From contig NZ_JAGQFT020000001.1 in assembly GCF_018122625.2 (NCBI RefSeq), forward strand, positions 495,069 to 559,068: a stretch of DNA of 64,000 bases, read 5' to 3'. The notes under the pieces were generated by a model that was given only the letters and a program-made list of their open reading frames with translations, was not told where the DNA came from and did not search any database. Positions within the stretch are counted from its first letter, which is position 1. Every line of letters begins with the position of its first letter. Position numbers and translations under genes: made by a program. This DNA comes from Coralloluteibacterium stylophorae (GTDB taxonomy: Bacteria > Pseudomonadota > Gammaproteobacteria > Xanthomonadales > Xanthomonadaceae). This document shows positions 8,373 through 17,648 of the stretch, in pieces.

Positions 8373-9455
8373 TCAGGCCTCGACGAAGCGCACGCGGCGG
8401 GTGATCGAGCACACCAGCTCGTAGCCGATGGTGCCGGCCTGCGCCGCCACCTCCTCGACCGGCAGGCCCTCGCCCCAGGCGACCACGGGGGCGCCGACCC
8501 GCGCATCCGGCACGCCACGCAGGTCGAGGGTCATCAGGTCCATGGATACGCGCCCGATCACCGGCACGCGCACGCCGTCGACCAGCATCGGCGTGCCCGC
8601 CGGCGCATGCCGCGGATAGCCGTCGCCGTAGCCGATCGCGGCGACGCCGACCGGCATGTCCTCCGGGCACTCCCAGCTCGCCGCGTAGCCGATGCGCTCG
8701 CCGCGGCGCACGCGGTTGACCGCGATCAGGCGGGTCGACAGGGTCATCGCCGGGCGCAGGCCGTGGTCCGCGCCCGTGGTTCCGGCGATCACCGACACGC
8801 CGTACAGCGCCCCGCCCGGCCGGATCCAGTCGGCGTGCGCCTGCGGCCAGGCCAGCACCGCCGCCGAATTGCACAGCGAGCGCGGACCGGGCAGGCCATC
8901 GGTCGCGGCCCGGAAGGCCTCGAGCTGGCGCAGCGTCTGCGTGCTCCGCAGCTCGTCGGAACTCGCGAAGTGGCTCATCAGGCCGAGCTCGGCGTGCACG
9001 TTCGCCAGCGCCGCGAGCCGCGCGTGCACGGTCTTCGCCTCGTCGGCCGGGATGCCCAACCGGTGCATGCCGGTGTCGAGCTTGAGCCAGCAGCGCAGGG
9101 GCCCGCCGCCCTGGCGCGCGTCGGCCTCGAGCATCGCGATCTGGCTGGGATGGTGGATCGAGGTGTCCACGCCGAGGCGCCGCAGCACGTCGAGGTCGGC
9201 CGCCTCGTCGAAGCCCGACAGCAGCACGATGCGGTTGTCGAGCCCGGCCGCGCGCAGGCGTTCGGCGTCGGCGAGCGCGGCGACGCCGAAGGCATCGGCA
9301 TCGGCCAGCGCACGCGCCACCCGTTCGAGGCCGTGGCCGTAGCCGTCGGCCTTGACCACGGCCATCACCCGCCTGCCCGGCGCGCGTTCGCGCACGCGCG
9401 CGAGGTTGTGGCGCAGGGCGTCGAGATGGATGGTGGCGGTGGTGGCTCGGCTCAT
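8373..9455 (-). CDS. alr: Alanine racemase
   Basis: A 360-residue fold-type III PLP enzyme starting MSRATTATIHLDALRHNL. The PLP lysine is Lys35 in AVVKADGYGHG. The second catalytic base Tyr lies in RIGYAASW, and the C-terminal beta domain carries GRVSMDLMTLDL. It interconverts L- and D-alanine for peptidoglycan synthesis. The neighbour upstream is dnaB with a gap of 185 bases, and dnaB-alr order is common in gammaproteobacteria, supporting cotranscription. Confidence 0.96.
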   Translation of the reverse strand: MSRATTATIHLDALRHNLARVRERAPGRRVMAVVKADGYGHGLERVARALADADAFGVAALADAERLRAAGLDNRIVLLSGFDEAADLDVLRRLGVDTSIHHPSQIAMLEADARQGGGPLRCWLKLDTGMHRLGIPADEAKTVHARLAALANVHAELGLMSHFASSDELRSTQTLRQLEAFRAATDGLPGPRSLCNSAAVLAWPQAHADWIRPGGALYGVSVIAGTTGADHGLRPAMTLSTRLIAVNRVRRGERIGYAASWECPEDMPVGVAAIGYGDGYPRHAPAGTPMLVDGVRVPVIGRVSMDLMTLDLRGVPDARVGAPVVAWGEGLPVEEVAAQAGTIGYELVCSITRRVRFVEA

Positions 9456-9640
9456 GCGCTGGAGGGGACGGCGGGGATCGGGAAGCGGGAAGCGGAGCTT
9501 GTCGCCCGGCTCGGCTCGGGCACGCAGGCTAGCGGCAATCGCGCCTGCGGTTGTGGCGATCCGCGGGCAATGCGGGTCGGGCTGCGGGCGGGCGGACCCG
9601 GCAGAGCGTTCGTCGGCGACGGCGCGGACCGAGCCCTGCG

Positions 9641-11038
9641 TTATTCGAAGCTGCCGACGCTGTCCATCGCCAGGTTGTCGAAACGGGTGTACTCGCCGAA
9701 GAACTTGAGCTTGACCGAGCCGGTCGGGCCGTTTCGCTGCTTGCCGATGATGATCTCGGCCAGGCCCTTGTCCGCGGATTCCTTGTGGTAGTACTCGTCG
9801 CGGTAGATGAAGACGATGATGTCGGCGTCCTGCTCGATCGCGCCGGACTCGCGCAGGTCGCTCATGACCGGGCGCTTGTCGGTGCGCGACTCCAGCGAGC
9901 GGTTGAGCTGCGACAGCGCGATCACCGGCACGTGCAGTTCCTTGGCCAGCGCCTTCAGCGAGCGCGAGATCTCGGAGATCTCGGTGGCGCGGTTCTCGCT
10001 GTTGCCGGGCACCTGCATGAGCTGCAGGTAGTCGATGACGACGATGCCGAGATCGTGCTCGCGCTTGATGCGGCGGCAGCGCGAGCGCACCTCGTTGGGC
10101 GAGAGCGCCGGGGTGTCGTCGATGAAGATCTTGACCTCGGAGAGCATCTTGATCGCCGAATTCACGCGCGACCAGTCCTCGTCCTCGAGCTGGCCGGTAC
10201 GCAGGCGCCCGGCATTGACGCGACCCATCGACGAGATCAGGCGGAAGGCCAGCTGCGAGGCCGACATCTCCATCGAGAACACCACCGCCGTCTTCTTGCT
10301 CTTCAGCGCCGCGTACTCGGCCATGTTGAGCGCGAAGGTGGTCTTGCCCATCGCCGGGCGCGCCGCGAGGATGATCAGATCCGAGGGCTGCAGGCCTGCG
10401 GTCATCTCGTCGAAGTCGTTGAAGCCGGTCGGCAGGCCGGTGACGTTGCCCTGGTTCTCGTAGCGCTCCTGCAGCATCTGGAACGCTTCCTTCATCGCAT
10501 CGCGCAGCGGCACGTAGGCCCGGCGCCCGCGCGCGCCCTGCTCGGCGATCTTGAACACCTTCTGCTCGGCGTCGGAGAGCACCTCGCTGGTCGAGCGCCC
10601 CTCCGGCTGGAAGCCGTCGTTGACGATCTCGGTGCCGGCCTCGATCAGCTGCCGCAGCACCGCCTTCTCGCGCACGATCTCGGCGTAGGCCTTGATGTTG
10701 GCGGCCGAGGGCGTGGTGGTGGCGAGCTCGATGAGATAGGCGCCGCCGCCGACCTGCTCGGCCACGCCGTTGTTCTCGAACCATTCGCCGAGCGTCACCG
10801 CATCGAAGGGCTGGTTCTTGTTGGCGAGGTCGCGGATCGCGCGGTAGATCAGGCGGTGGTCGCGCCGGTAGAAGTCGTCCTCGGAGACCAGGTCGCCGAC
10901 GGTGTCGAGCGACTCCGGCGCGAGCATGAGGCCGCCCAGCACCGCCTGCTCGGCCTCGACCGACTGCGGCGGGATCCTGAGCGCCTCGATCCTCGCGTCG
11001 GGCTGGAAGTCGGAACGTGCTCCGGAACGTGCGGCCAT
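9641..11038 (-). CDS. dnaB: Replicative DNA helicase DnaB
   Basis: A 465-residue hexameric helicase. The N-terminal domain (PPQSVEAEQAVLGGLML...) mediates primase contact. The RecA-like C-terminal domain has Walker A AARPAMGKT (225-233), Walker B IVVIDYLQLM and the DnaB motif 4 region ESGAIEQDADIIVFIYRDEYY. The length is normal and there is no intein. It unwinds DNA ahead of the replication fork and recruits DnaG. It lies between the ribosomal protein operon rpsF-rpsR-rplI and alr, all on the same strand. Confidence 0.98.
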   Translation of the reverse strand: MAARSGARSDFQPDARIEALRIPPQSVEAEQAVLGGLMLAPESLDTVGDLVSEDDFYRRDHRLIYRAIRDLANKNQPFDAVTLGEWFENNGVAEQVGGGAYLIELATTTPSAANIKAYAEIVREKAVLRQLIEAGTEIVNDGFQPEGRSTSEVLSDAEQKVFKIAEQGARGRRAYVPLRDAMKEAFQMLQERYENQGNVTGLPTGFNDFDEMTAGLQPSDLIILAARPAMGKTTFALNMAEYAALKSKKTAVVFSMEMSASQLAFRLISSMGRVNAGRLRTGQLEDEDWSRVNSAIKMLSEVKIFIDDTPALSPNEVRSRCRRIKREHDLGIVVIDYLQLMQVPGNSENRATEISEISRSLKALAKELHVPVIALSQLNRSLESRTDKRPVMSDLRESGAIEQDADIIVFIYRDEYYHKESADKGLAEIIIGKQRNGPTGSVKLKFFGEYTRFDNLAMDSVGSFE

Positions 11039-11211
11039 GGCGGTGTCGGTCTCGAGGAGTGCGTGCGCGCCGCCGGAGGCCGGTCGCGACCGCGCATGCT
11101 AGCGGGGCGCCGGCACCGGGCGTTGCAGACAAGTCCGTGGGAAAGCTGTGGATAACAGGTGGGAAAGCGTCGGCCCGGCGCGTCGCAGCGACTGCGACGG
11201 CCATGAACGAA

Positions 11212-11235
11212 GACGGGCGCCCGTGGGCGCCCGTC
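11212..11235 (-). terminator. Hairpin terminator downstream of rplI
   Basis: GACGGGCGCCC (11212-11222) and GGGCGCCCGTC (11225-11235) form a perfect 11-bp stem. On the minus strand it is followed by TTCGTTC. It lies 24 bases after the rplI stop and probably ends the rpsF-rpsR-rplI transcript before dnaB. Confidence 0.65.
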
Positions 11236-11259
11236 CGCGACGTGCCTGGAGGCCGCGTA

Positions 11260-11712
11260 TCAGGCGGCGACGCCCTCGACGATCACCTTGACCGTGGTCT
11301 CGATGCCGGCGTGCAGGTAGACGTTGATGTCGTACTCGCCGGCGCGGCGGATCGGGCCTTCGCCCATCACCACCTCGGACTTCTCCAGCGGCTTGCCGGC
11401 CGCGGTGAAGGCCTCGGCGATGTCGCGCGGACCGATCGAGCCGAACAGCTTGCCCTCGGCCGACGCGTTGGCGCTGATGGTGACGCTGGCGCCCTCGAGA
11501 TCGCCCAGGCGCGACTGCGCGGTGTCGAGCTGCTCCTTGGCGCGCGCCTCGTACTCGGCGCGACGCTGCTCGAACTCGGCCAGGTTGGCCTCGGTCGCCG
11601 GCACGGCCTTGCCCTGCGGGACCAGGAAGTTGCGGCCGTAGCCCGGGCGCACGTTGACCTTGTCGCCGAGCTTGCCGAGGTTCTGCACGTTCTGCAGGAG
11701 GATGAGTTGCAT
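11260..11712 (-). CDS. rplI: 50S ribosomal protein L9
   Basis: A 150-residue protein starting [17 protein letters not shown]. The N-terminal globular domain ([16 protein letters not shown]) is joined by the long connecting helix ([18 protein letters not shown]) to the C-terminal RNA-binding domain ([15 protein letters not shown]). It binds 23S rRNA domain V at the base of the L1 stalk. It is the last gene of the conserved rpsF-rpsR-rplI operon and is followed by a hairpin terminator. Confidence 0.98.
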   Translation of the reverse strand: MQLILLQNVQNLGKLGDKVNVRPGYGRNFLVPQGKAVPATEANLAEFEQRRAEYEARAKEQLDTAQSRLGDLEGASVTISANASAEGKLFGSIGPRDIAEAFTAAGKPLEKSEVVMGEGPIRRAGEYDINVYLHAGIETTVKVIVEGVAA

Positions 11713-11831
11713 GGTCTTGCTCCGTATTCGTTAGCGGACCGAAAGGCGGCCCGCAGCGCAGTGGCTGTCCGAACGGATGGGGCCGAACGCGGCGGCCGCG
11801 CTCCGTGCCGGAGCCGGCCACCGCCGCCGCA

Positions 11832-12062
11832 TCACGCGTTGTGGTTGTCCGTGTACGGGATCAGGGCGAGGTAGCGCGCGCGCTTGACCGCGGTCGCCAG
11901 CTGGCGCTGGTACTTGGACTTGGTGCCCGTGATGCGGCTCGGCACGATCTTGCCGGTCTCGGTCAGGTACTGGCGGAGGGTGTTGAGATCCTTGTAGTCG
12001 ATCTCCTTGACGCCCTCGGCGGTGAACTTGCAGAACTTGCGGCGGCGGAAGAACTTGGACAT
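11832..12062 (-). CDS. rpsR: 30S ribosomal protein S18
   Basis: A 76-residue protein ([17 protein letters not shown]) of normal length with the family block [26 protein letters not shown]18 forms a heterodimer with S6 on the 30S platform, and the genes are adjacent (rpsF 15 bases upstream). In many bacteria the S6:S18 complex binds its own mRNA leader to control the operon. I could not identify that leader element here with confidence. Confidence 0.98.
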   Translation of the reverse strand: MSKFFRRRKFCKFTAEGVKEIDYKDLNTLRQYLTETGKIVPSRITGTKSKYQRQLATAVKRARYLALIPYTDNHNA

Positions 12063-12077
12063 GGGAGCGCTCCTCGA

Positions 12078-12515
12078 TCAGGCGTTGGAATCGGCCGACT
12101 CGGCCTTGTTGTCGCCATCCGACGACTCGTCGTCACGGCGCCGGCGCTCGCCGCGCTCGGGACGGTCGCCGCGATCGCCGCGGTCGTTCTTCTCGTCCTT
12201 GCTCTTCATGATGAAGGACTGCTCGGTGTCGGCCTCGTCGCGCTTCATCACCAGGTGACGCAGGATCGCGTCGTTGAAGCGGAAGGCGTCGACCAGCTCG
12301 TCCAGGCCCTTCTGGCTGACTTCGATGTTGAGCAGCACGTAGTGCGCCTTGACCAGGTTCTCGATCGGATACGCCAGCTGGCGGCGGCCCCAGTCCTCGA
12401 GACGGTGGATCTGGCCGTTCTCGCCTTCGATCAGCGCCTTGTAGCGCTCGATCATGGCGGGCACCTGCTCGCTCTGGTCCGGATGGACCAGGAACACGAC
12501 TTCGTAATGACGCAT
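12078..12515 (-). CDS. rpsF: 30S ribosomal protein S6
   Basis: A 145-residue protein starting [19 protein letters not shown]. The core ferredoxin-like fold contains [25 protein letters not shown] and the C-terminal [16 protein letters not shown]. The remaining 40 residues are a charged tail rich in Asp, Arg and Glu, as in other proteobacterial S6 proteins that receive C-terminal glutamates from RimK. First gene of the S6-S18-L9 operon. The 214 bases upstream hold its promoter region and a G-rich repeat. Confidence 0.98.
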   Translation of the reverse strand: MRHYEVVFLVHPDQSEQVPAMIERYKALIEGENGQIHRLEDWGRRQLAYPIENLVKAHYVLLNIEVSQKGLDELVDAFRFNDAILRHLVMKRDEADTEQSFIMKSKDEKNDRGDRGDRPERGERRRRDDESSDGDNKAESADSNA

Positions 12516-12656
12516 GGTGGTTCCTCGTGGATGTCGCCGCCGGCGGCGGCTGGACAGCCCCCCGACCGGCGCGCGCGCCGCGGTGGGGCAAGGTCACCCG
12601 TACGGACGCACGGGAGCCGGATAGTATGGCAGCACCGAGCAGGCCCGGCAATCGCT

Positions 12657-12709
12657 GGGGCCCGGGCGTGGGGAGCCAGGGACACGGGGACCGGGGGCCC
12701 GGGAGGGGG
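12657..12709 (+). repeat. G-run array with about 7-bp spacing, G-quadruplex potential
   Basis: Runs of three to five G occur near 12657, 12664, 12670, 12679, 12686, 12693, 12701 and 12705, mostly at 7-base intervals. The first four satisfy the usual G3+N1-7 quadruplex rule. The unit looks like a degenerate relative of the G-rich heptamer array at 17545-17648 seen on its other strand. It lies upstream of rpsF and downstream of iscA. Confidence 0.55.
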
Positions 12710-12729
12710 TACCCCGTGCCCCGCAAGCG

Positions 12730-13071
12730 TCAGAGCGCGGCGACGTCCGCGGTGGTGAAGCTCTCGCCGCAGCCGCATTCGCCCTTCATGTTCGGGTTGC
12801 GGAACACGAACTGCTCGCCCAGGCCCTGCTTGACGAAGTCGATCTCGGTGCCGTCGACCAGGGGCAGGCTGTCGGGGTCGACGCGGATGGCGACGCCGTC
12901 CTGCTCGAACACCGCATCGTCCCCGCGCGCCTCGCGCGCCATGTCGACCACGTAGCCCCAGCCCGAGCAGCCGGTGCGCTTGACCCCGAAGCGCAGCCCG
13001 ATCGTGCCGGGCTCGACCTCGAGGTAGTGGCGGACGCGCGCGTGCGCGGCGGGAGTCAGGTGGATGCTCAT
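12730..13071 (-). CDS. iscA: Iron-sulfur cluster assembly protein IscA
   Basis: A 113-residue A-type carrier starting [19 protein letters not shown]. The three cluster-binding cysteines are Cys35 (RTGCSGW), Cys99 and Cys101 (GECGCGESF), with the classic 63-residue spacing. The [12 protein letters not shown] and [14 protein letters not shown] blocks are closer to IscA/SufA than to ErpA. It delivers or stores iron-sulfur clusters during Isc-dependent assembly. It stands alone, away from any iscSU genes in this window, and is divergent from asnS (135 bases between starts). Confidence 0.9.
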   Translation of the reverse strand: MSIHLTPAAHARVRHYLEVEPGTIGLRFGVKRTGCSGWGYVVDMAREARGDDAVFEQDGVAIRVDPDSLPLVDGTEIDFVKQGLGEQFVFRNPNMKGECGCGESFTTADVAAL

Positions 13072-13205
13072 GGCGGTTCCTCGTGCGGGCGGCGCGCGGG
13101 CGCCGGCGGACGCTGCGTATTCTAAGGGTCCGGGCCGGCCGCTATCATCGCCGGTCCTTCCTTCAGTCACCCTCAGTTGGGGCCGTGCCCCGGGAATCGC
13201 AAGCA

Positions 13206-14606
13206 ATGACGATCACGAGCGTCCAGGAGGCGCTGTCCGGCCGTATCCCCGCCGGCAGCCAGGTCACCGTCCGCGGCTGGGTGCGCACCCGCCGCGACTC
13301 CAAGGCCGGCCTGTCGTTCGTGAATCTCAGCGACGGCTCCGGCTTCCATCCGATCCAGCTGGTCGCGCCCGCCGCCCTGCCCAACTACGACAGCGAGGTC
13401 CGCCACCTCACCGCCGGCTGCGCGATCGTCGCCACCGGCACGCTGGTGGCCTCGCAGGGCCAGGGCCAGGCCTTCGAGATCCAGGCGGAGGCGGTCGAGG
13501 TCAGCGGCTGGGTGGACGACCCGGAGACCTATCCGATCCAGCCCAAGGCGCATTCCATGGAGTTCCTGCGCGAGGTCGCCCACCTGCGCCCGCGCACCAA
13601 CCTGTTCGGCGCGGTCACCCGCATCCGCCACTGCCTGGCGCAGGCGGTGCACCGCTATTTCCACGAGCAGGGCTTCGTCTGGGTCAATACGCCGATCATC
13701 ACCACCTCCGACGCCGAGGGCGCCGGCCAGCTGTTCCGGGTCTCGACCCTCGACCTCGCCAACCTGCCCTACGGCGAGGAGGGCGGTGTCGACTTCGGGC
13801 GCGACTTCTTCGGCAAGGAGACCTTCCTGACCGTCTCCGGCCAGCTCAACGTCGAGGCCTACGCGCTCGCGCTGTCCAAGGTCTACACCTTCGGCCCGAC
13901 CTTCCGCGCCGAGAACTCCAACACCGCCCGTCACCTGGCGGAGTTCTGGATGATCGAGCCGGAGGTCGCATTCGCCGACCTCGACGCCCTCGCCGGGCTT
14001 TCCGAGCAGTTCCTGAAGTACCTGTTCGCCGCGGTCCTGGCCGAACGTGCCGACGACATGGCGTTCATCGCGGAGCGGGTGGAGAAGAGCGCGGTGTCGC
14101 GCCTCGAGGCCTTCATCGCCGCGCCGTTCGAGCGCATCGACTACACCGACGCCATCGCCCTGCTGCAGAAGAGCGGGCAGAAGTTCGAGTACCCGGTCGA
14201 GTGGGGCCTGGACCTGCAGACCGAGCACGAGCGCTGGCTGTCGGAGCAGCACGTCGGCCGCCCGGTGGTGGTGACCAACTACCCCGAGCAGATCAAGGCC
14301 TTCTACATGCGCATCAACGACGACGGCCGCACCGTCGCGGCGATGGACGTGCTGGCGCCGGGCATCGGCGAGATCATCGGCGGCTCGCAGCGCGAGGAGC
14401 GGCTCGACCTGCTCGATGCGCGCATGGCCCAGTTCGGCATCGAGCGCGAGCACTACGAGTGGTACCGCGACCTGCGCCGCTACGGCACCGTCCCGCACGG
14501 CGGTTTCGGCCTCGGCTTCGAGCGGCTGGTCTGCTACGTCTGCGGCCTGTCCAACATCCGCGACGCCATCCCCTACCCGCGCACGCCGGGCCACGCGACC
14601 TTCTGA
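13206..14606 (+). CDS. asnS: Asparaginyl-tRNA synthetase
   Basis: A 466-residue class IIb synthetase starting [18 protein letters not shown]. An OB-fold anticodon-binding domain ([22 protein letters not shown]) precedes the catalytic domain with motif 2 ([21 protein letters not shown]) and motif 3 ([15 protein letters not shown]). It charges tRNA-Asn directly. The length is normal. It begins a rightward run of closely spaced genes: the next start is 3 bases after its stop. Confidence 0.97.
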   Translation: MTITSVQEALSGRIPAGSQVTVRGWVRTRRDSKAGLSFVNLSDGSGFHPIQLVAPAALPNYDSEVRHLTAGCAIVATGTLVASQGQGQAFEIQAEAVEVSGWVDDPETYPIQPKAHSMEFLREVAHLRPRTNLFGAVTRIRHCLAQAVHRYFHEQGFVWVNTPIITTSDAEGAGQLFRVSTLDLANLPYGEEGGVDFGRDFFGKETFLTVSGQLNVEAYALALSKVYTFGPTFRAENSNTARHLAEFWMIEPEVAFADLDALAGLSEQFLKYLFAAVLAERADDMAFIAERVEKSAVSRLEAFIAAPFERIDYTDAIALLQKSGQKFEYPVEWGLDLQTEHERWLSEQHVGRPVVVTNYPEQIKAFYMRINDDGRTVAAMDVLAPGIGEIIGGSQREERLDLLDARMAQFGIEREHYEWYRDLRRYGTVPHGGFGLGFERLVCYVCGLSNIRDAIPYPRTPGHATF

Positions 14607-14608
14607 GC

Positions 14609-14923
14609 ATGGGCATCGCCATCCTCGAGCTCGCCATCCTCGGCGCCATCGGCCTGGCGATCGGCGGCATCGCCTGCTTCGGCCTGTTCTGGCTGCTGAG
14701 CGCGCTGCACCTGCGCGACCACGATCCGCGGACGCGGGCGCGGCTGGGGGCCGACCCGCTGGCCTGGGCCGGCTGGTTCCTGCGCGGGCAGTTCCGCAAG
14801 GCGCCGGACGACGGCCTGCGCGGGCTGGCGGTGCCGGCGCAGGTGGGACTGTGGGTCGGGGCCGGCGCCGCCGTCGTCGCGCTGGTGCTGGTCGGCATCC
14901 GCGCGCTGGTCCAGCCTTCTTGA
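14609..14923 (+). CDS. Small membrane protein, unknown function
   Basis: A 104-residue protein (MGIAILELAILGAIGLAIGG) with two predicted transmembrane helices, about 3-32 and 76-100, joined by a charged cytoplasmic or periplasmic loop (HLRDHDPRTRARLGADP). Its ATG is 3 bases after the asnS stop, which suggests translational coupling. I do not recognise a family. Confidence 0.7.
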   Translation: MGIAILELAILGAIGLAIGGIACFGLFWLLSALHLRDHDPRTRARLGADPLAWAGWFLRGQFRKAPDDGLRGLAVPAQVGLWVGAGAAVVALVLVGIRALVQPS

Positions 14924-14937
14924 ACGGAGAGACACCC

Positions 14938-15240
14938 ATGAGCCATCAGGACCAGTGGTGGGTCGCGGCGCTCGGCCGCAGCCTGGTCTGGGCGCGGCTG
15001 CGGCTGCGCGAGTCCGGCATCGCCGAAGTCTTCGACTGCGACGGCAACACCCTGACCTACGACAGCCTCGACAGCGCGCGCGGCGCGCTGCTCGACGCCG
15101 ACTTCCGCGCCTTCGACGGCCTCGACGAGGACGACGCCGCCGAACTCGGCTTCGCGCCCAGCGAGATCGCGCCGCCGCAGGGCGACGACGAGGAAACGCT
15201 GCGCCCGCGCATGATCCAGGCGCTCGGCGGGCGCGCCTGA
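14938..15240 (+). CDS. Conserved hypothetical protein, acidic
   Basis: A 100-residue acidic protein starting MSHQDQWWVAALGRSLVWARL, with GGAGAG about 8 bases before the ATG. The N-terminus is predicted helix-strand (SGIAEVFDCDGNTLTYDSLD) and the C-terminal half is rich in Asp and Glu. No signal peptide or membrane segment. I know similar proteins only as hypothetical proteins of Xanthomonadaceae. It lies between a small membrane protein gene and the PaiB-like gene and is probably cotranscribed with both. Confidence 0.7.
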   Translation: MSHQDQWWVAALGRSLVWARLRLRESGIAEVFDCDGNTLTYDSLDSARGALLDADFRAFDGLDEDDAAELGFAPSEIAPPQGDDEETLRPRMIQALGGRA

Positions 15241-15247
15241 GGCCGGG

Positions 15248-15874
15248 ATGTACCTGCCCCGGGCCTTCGTCGAGGAGGACCCCGCCGCGCTCGAGCGGTT
15301 GCTGGCGCGCGATCCCTTCGTGACCCTGGTCACCGTGCAGGACGGGCTGCCGTTCGCCAGCCACCTGCCGGTGCTGCATGCGCGCCGCGGCGATGCGCTG
15401 CTGCTCGAGGGCCACTGGGCACGCCCCAACCCGCAATCCGCGCACGGCGGCGCGGCGCTGGTGGTGGTGCACGGGCCGCACGCCTACGTGTCGCCCGCGG
15501 CCTATCCCGACAAGGTCGCCGCCGCGCGCGTGCCGACCTGGAACTACGCCCTCGCCCACCTGCACGGCCGGCTCGAGCCGGTCGCCGACGAGGACGCCCT
15601 CGGCGACCTGGTGGCGCGGATGAGCGCGCGCTTCGAAAGCTCCGTGGGTAGCGACTGGCGCTTCGACGCCGACGACCCGGCCCAGCGCCGCCAGCTCCGC
15701 GGCATCGTCGGCTTCCGTTTCCACGTCGAGCGCGCCGCGCTCAAGTTCAAGCTGAGCCAGAACCATCCGGTCGCCAATGTCGAGGCGGTGGCCGCGGCGC
15801 TGGCGGGCCGGGACCCGGCCGGCGCCGAGGTGGCCGCGCTGATGCGCGAGCACCTGGCGAAGCGGCGCGACTGA
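15248..15874 (+). CDS. FMN-binding negative transcriptional regulator, PaiB family
   Basis: A 208-residue protein starting MYLPRAFVEEDPAALERLLA. Family blocks include the N-terminal YLPRAF, LVTVQDGLPFASHLPV, the FMN-binding split-barrel segment GPHAYVSPAAYPDK-VPTWNYA and the final FKLSQNHP. The fold is a flavin-reductase-like split barrel. Bacillus subtilis PaiB was linked to repression of sporulation and protease genes, but the biochemical activity of the family is poorly defined. It is 7 bases downstream of the preceding gene. Confidence 0.88.
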   Translation: MYLPRAFVEEDPAALERLLARDPFVTLVTVQDGLPFASHLPVLHARRGDALLLEGHWARPNPQSAHGGAALVVVHGPHAYVSPAAYPDKVAAARVPTWNYALAHLHGRLEPVADEDALGDLVARMSARFESSVGSDWRFDADDPAQRRQLRGIVGFRFHVERAALKFKLSQNHPVANVEAVAAALAGRDPAGAEVAALMREHLAKRRD

Positions 15875-15889
15875 CGGGGACGCGCCGCC

Positions 15890-16678
15890 ATGGATCTCGA
15901 CCTCACCGGAAGACACGCCCTCGTCTGCGGCGCCTCGCAGGGGCTGGGTCTGGCCGCCGCACGCGAACTGGCCCTGCTCGGCGCGAGCGTGAGCCTGCTC
16001 GCACGCCGCGCCGATCGGCTGGCCGGGGTCGCAGCCACGCTCGACGATCGCGCCCCGGGCCAGCGCCATGGCTGGATCGCGGTCGACACCGGCGAGACCG
16101 CAGTGCTTCGTGCCAAGGTCGCGGCACTCGTCGCGCAGGCGCCGGTGCACGTGCTGGTCAACAACAGCGGCGGTCCGCCGCCGGGCGCCCTGGAGGACGC
16201 CGACGAGGCGGCGCTGCTGGCGGCCTACCGCCAGCACGTGCTGGCCGCGCAGACGCTCGCCGGGATCGTCGTTCCGGGCATGCGTCGCGACGGCTTCGGG
16301 CGCATCGTCAACATCGTCTCCAGCTCCGTACGCGAACCGATTCCCGGCCTCGGCGTCTCCAACGTCACCCGCGGCGCGATGGCGAGCTGGGCCAAGACGC
16401 TCGCGCGCGAGCTGGCCCCGTACGGCATCACCGTCAACAACGTGTTGCCGGGCTCCATCGACACCCCGCGCATCGCCGAGCTCGCCGCGGCCCGCGCCGC
16501 CGGGCGCGGCAGCGATGCGGCGACGATCCGCCAGGAGATGGCCGACGCGATCCCGATGCGCCGCCTCGGCCGGGCCGAGGAGGTCGGCGCCGCCGTGGCC
16601 TTCCTCGCCGCGCCGGCCGCCGCCTACATCAGCGGCGTCAGCCTGGCCGTCGACGGCGGCCGCATGCACGCGCTCTGA
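15890..16678 (+). CDS. SDR-family protein lacking the canonical catalytic Tyr/Lys
   Basis: A 262-residue Rossmann protein starting MDLDLTGRHALVCGASQGLG. The nucleotide-binding glycine motif GASQGLG (14-20), the NNSGG segment (91-95) and the Ser of SSS (144-146) are present. In the position of YxxxK, alignment by eye places Ser157 and Arg161 (GLGVSNVTRGAM). The C-terminus is typical (AYISGVSLAVDGGRM). It is usually annotated as 3-oxoacyl-ACP reductase-like. Catalysis may differ or be absent. It lies between paiB-like and nei genes, 15 and 4 bases from them, so cotranscription is likely. Confidence 0.85.
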   Translation: MDLDLTGRHALVCGASQGLGLAAARELALLGASVSLLARRADRLAGVAATLDDRAPGQRHGWIAVDTGETAVLRAKVAALVAQAPVHVLVNNSGGPPPGALEDADEAALLAAYRQHVLAAQTLAGIVVPGMRRDGFGRIVNIVSSSVREPIPGLGVSNVTRGAMASWAKTLARELAPYGITVNNVLPGSIDTPRIAELAAARAAGRGSDAATIRQEMADAIPMRRLGRAEEVGAAVAFLAAPAAAYISGVSLAVDGGRMHAL

Positions 16679-16682
16679 GCGC

Positions 16683-17498
16683 ATGCCGGAAGGTCCCGAG
16701 ATCCGCCGCGCGGCCGATCGTCTCGCCGAGGCCATCGTCGGCGAGCCGCTGGTCGAGGCGTTCCTCCAGCCGCCGGCGCTCGCGCCGCGGGCGAAGGCGC
16801 TCGTCGGCGCGGAGGTCGTGTCGGTGACGCCGCGCGGCAAGGCGCTGCTGACCCGCTTCTCCAACGGCCTGACCCTCTACACCCACAACCAGCTCTACGG
16901 CGTCTGGCGGGTCGCCGCACCGGGCGCGCGGCCGGCCACGACGCGCTCGCTGCGCGTGGCGCTGGAGACCGCGCGCCATGCGGTCCTGCTGTACTCGGCC
17001 TCGGACATCGCCCTGCTCGACGACGACGGCCTGCGCCGGCATCCGTTCCTCTCGCGCATCGGCCCGGACGTGCTCGATCCCGCTCTCGGCGCGGACGAGG
17101 TGGTGCGGCGCCTGGAGGGCACGCGCTTCCGCGGCCGCGGTCTGCCGGCGCTGCTGCTCGACCAAGCGTTCCTCGCCGGCATGGGCAACTACCTGCGTTC
17201 GGAGGTCCTGTTCCAGGCGCGCATCGCACCCACCTGGAAACCGAAGGACCTCGCCGACGCCGGACGCCGGCGCCTGGCCGAGGCCCTGCTGGACGTGCCG
17301 CGGCGCAGCTACCGCGCCCGCGGCATCGCCGCCACCGCCGGCATGCGCAGCGACTACATCACCGAGACGCCGGACGCGTTCGAGATGCAGGTCTTCGCCC
17401 GCGCCGGCGAGCCCTGCCCCGCCGGCTGCGGCGGCTCGATCCAGCGGGTGATGCTGGCGCACCGGCGGCTGTACTGGTGTCCGCGCTGTCAGCGGTGA
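16683..17498 (+). CDS. nei: Endonuclease VIII (formamidopyrimidine-DNA glycosylase family)
   Basis: A 271-residue bifunctional DNA glycosylase/AP lyase. The N-terminal MPEGPEIRR supplies the catalytic Pro1 and Glu2 after Met removal. The helix-two-turn-helix [12 protein letters not shown] and a C-terminal zinc finger ([11 protein letters not shown]...YWCPRCQR) follow. MPEGPEIRR is Nei-like rather than MutM-like (MPELPEVE). It removes oxidised pyrimidines. The ATG is 4 bases after the SDR stop. Confidence 0.95.
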   Translation: MPEGPEIRRAADRLAEAIVGEPLVEAFLQPPALAPRAKALVGAEVVSVTPRGKALLTRFSNGLTLYTHNQLYGVWRVAAPGARPATTRSLRVALETARHAVLLYSASDIALLDDDGLRRHPFLSRIGPDVLDPALGADEVVRRLEGTRFRGRGLPALLLDQAFLAGMGNYLRSEVLFQARIAPTWKPKDLADAGRRRLAEALLDVPRRSYRARGIAATAGMRSDYITETPDAFEMQVFARAGEPCPAGCGGSIQRVMLAHRRLYWCPRCQR

Positions 17499-17544
17499 GG
17501 GGGCCGACCGCAGCGATTCTCGCGTCGACCCCATGCACGATGCC

Positions 17545-17648
17545 TTCCCGTTCCCCGTTCCCCGTTCCCCGTTCCCCGTTCCCCGACTCCCGATTCCCGA
17601 TTCCCGATTCCCGATTCCCAAGCCCCAAGCCCCAAGCCCCAAGCCAAC
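17545..17648. repeat. Three-part heptamer tandem array
   Basis: About 104 bases made of consecutive 7-base units in three blocks: TTCCCCG five times after a partial unit (17551-17585), then ACTCCCG followed by ATTCCCG three times and ATTCCCA (17586-17620), then AGCCCCA three times and a decayed unit (17621-17648). On the other strand these read as GGGGAA-, GGGAAT- and GGGGCTT-type units. The array occupies the middle of the 302-base gap between nei and the carbonic anhydrase gene. Similar G-rich heptamer arrays are familiar from Xanthomonadaceae intergenic regions. Confidence 0.9.
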
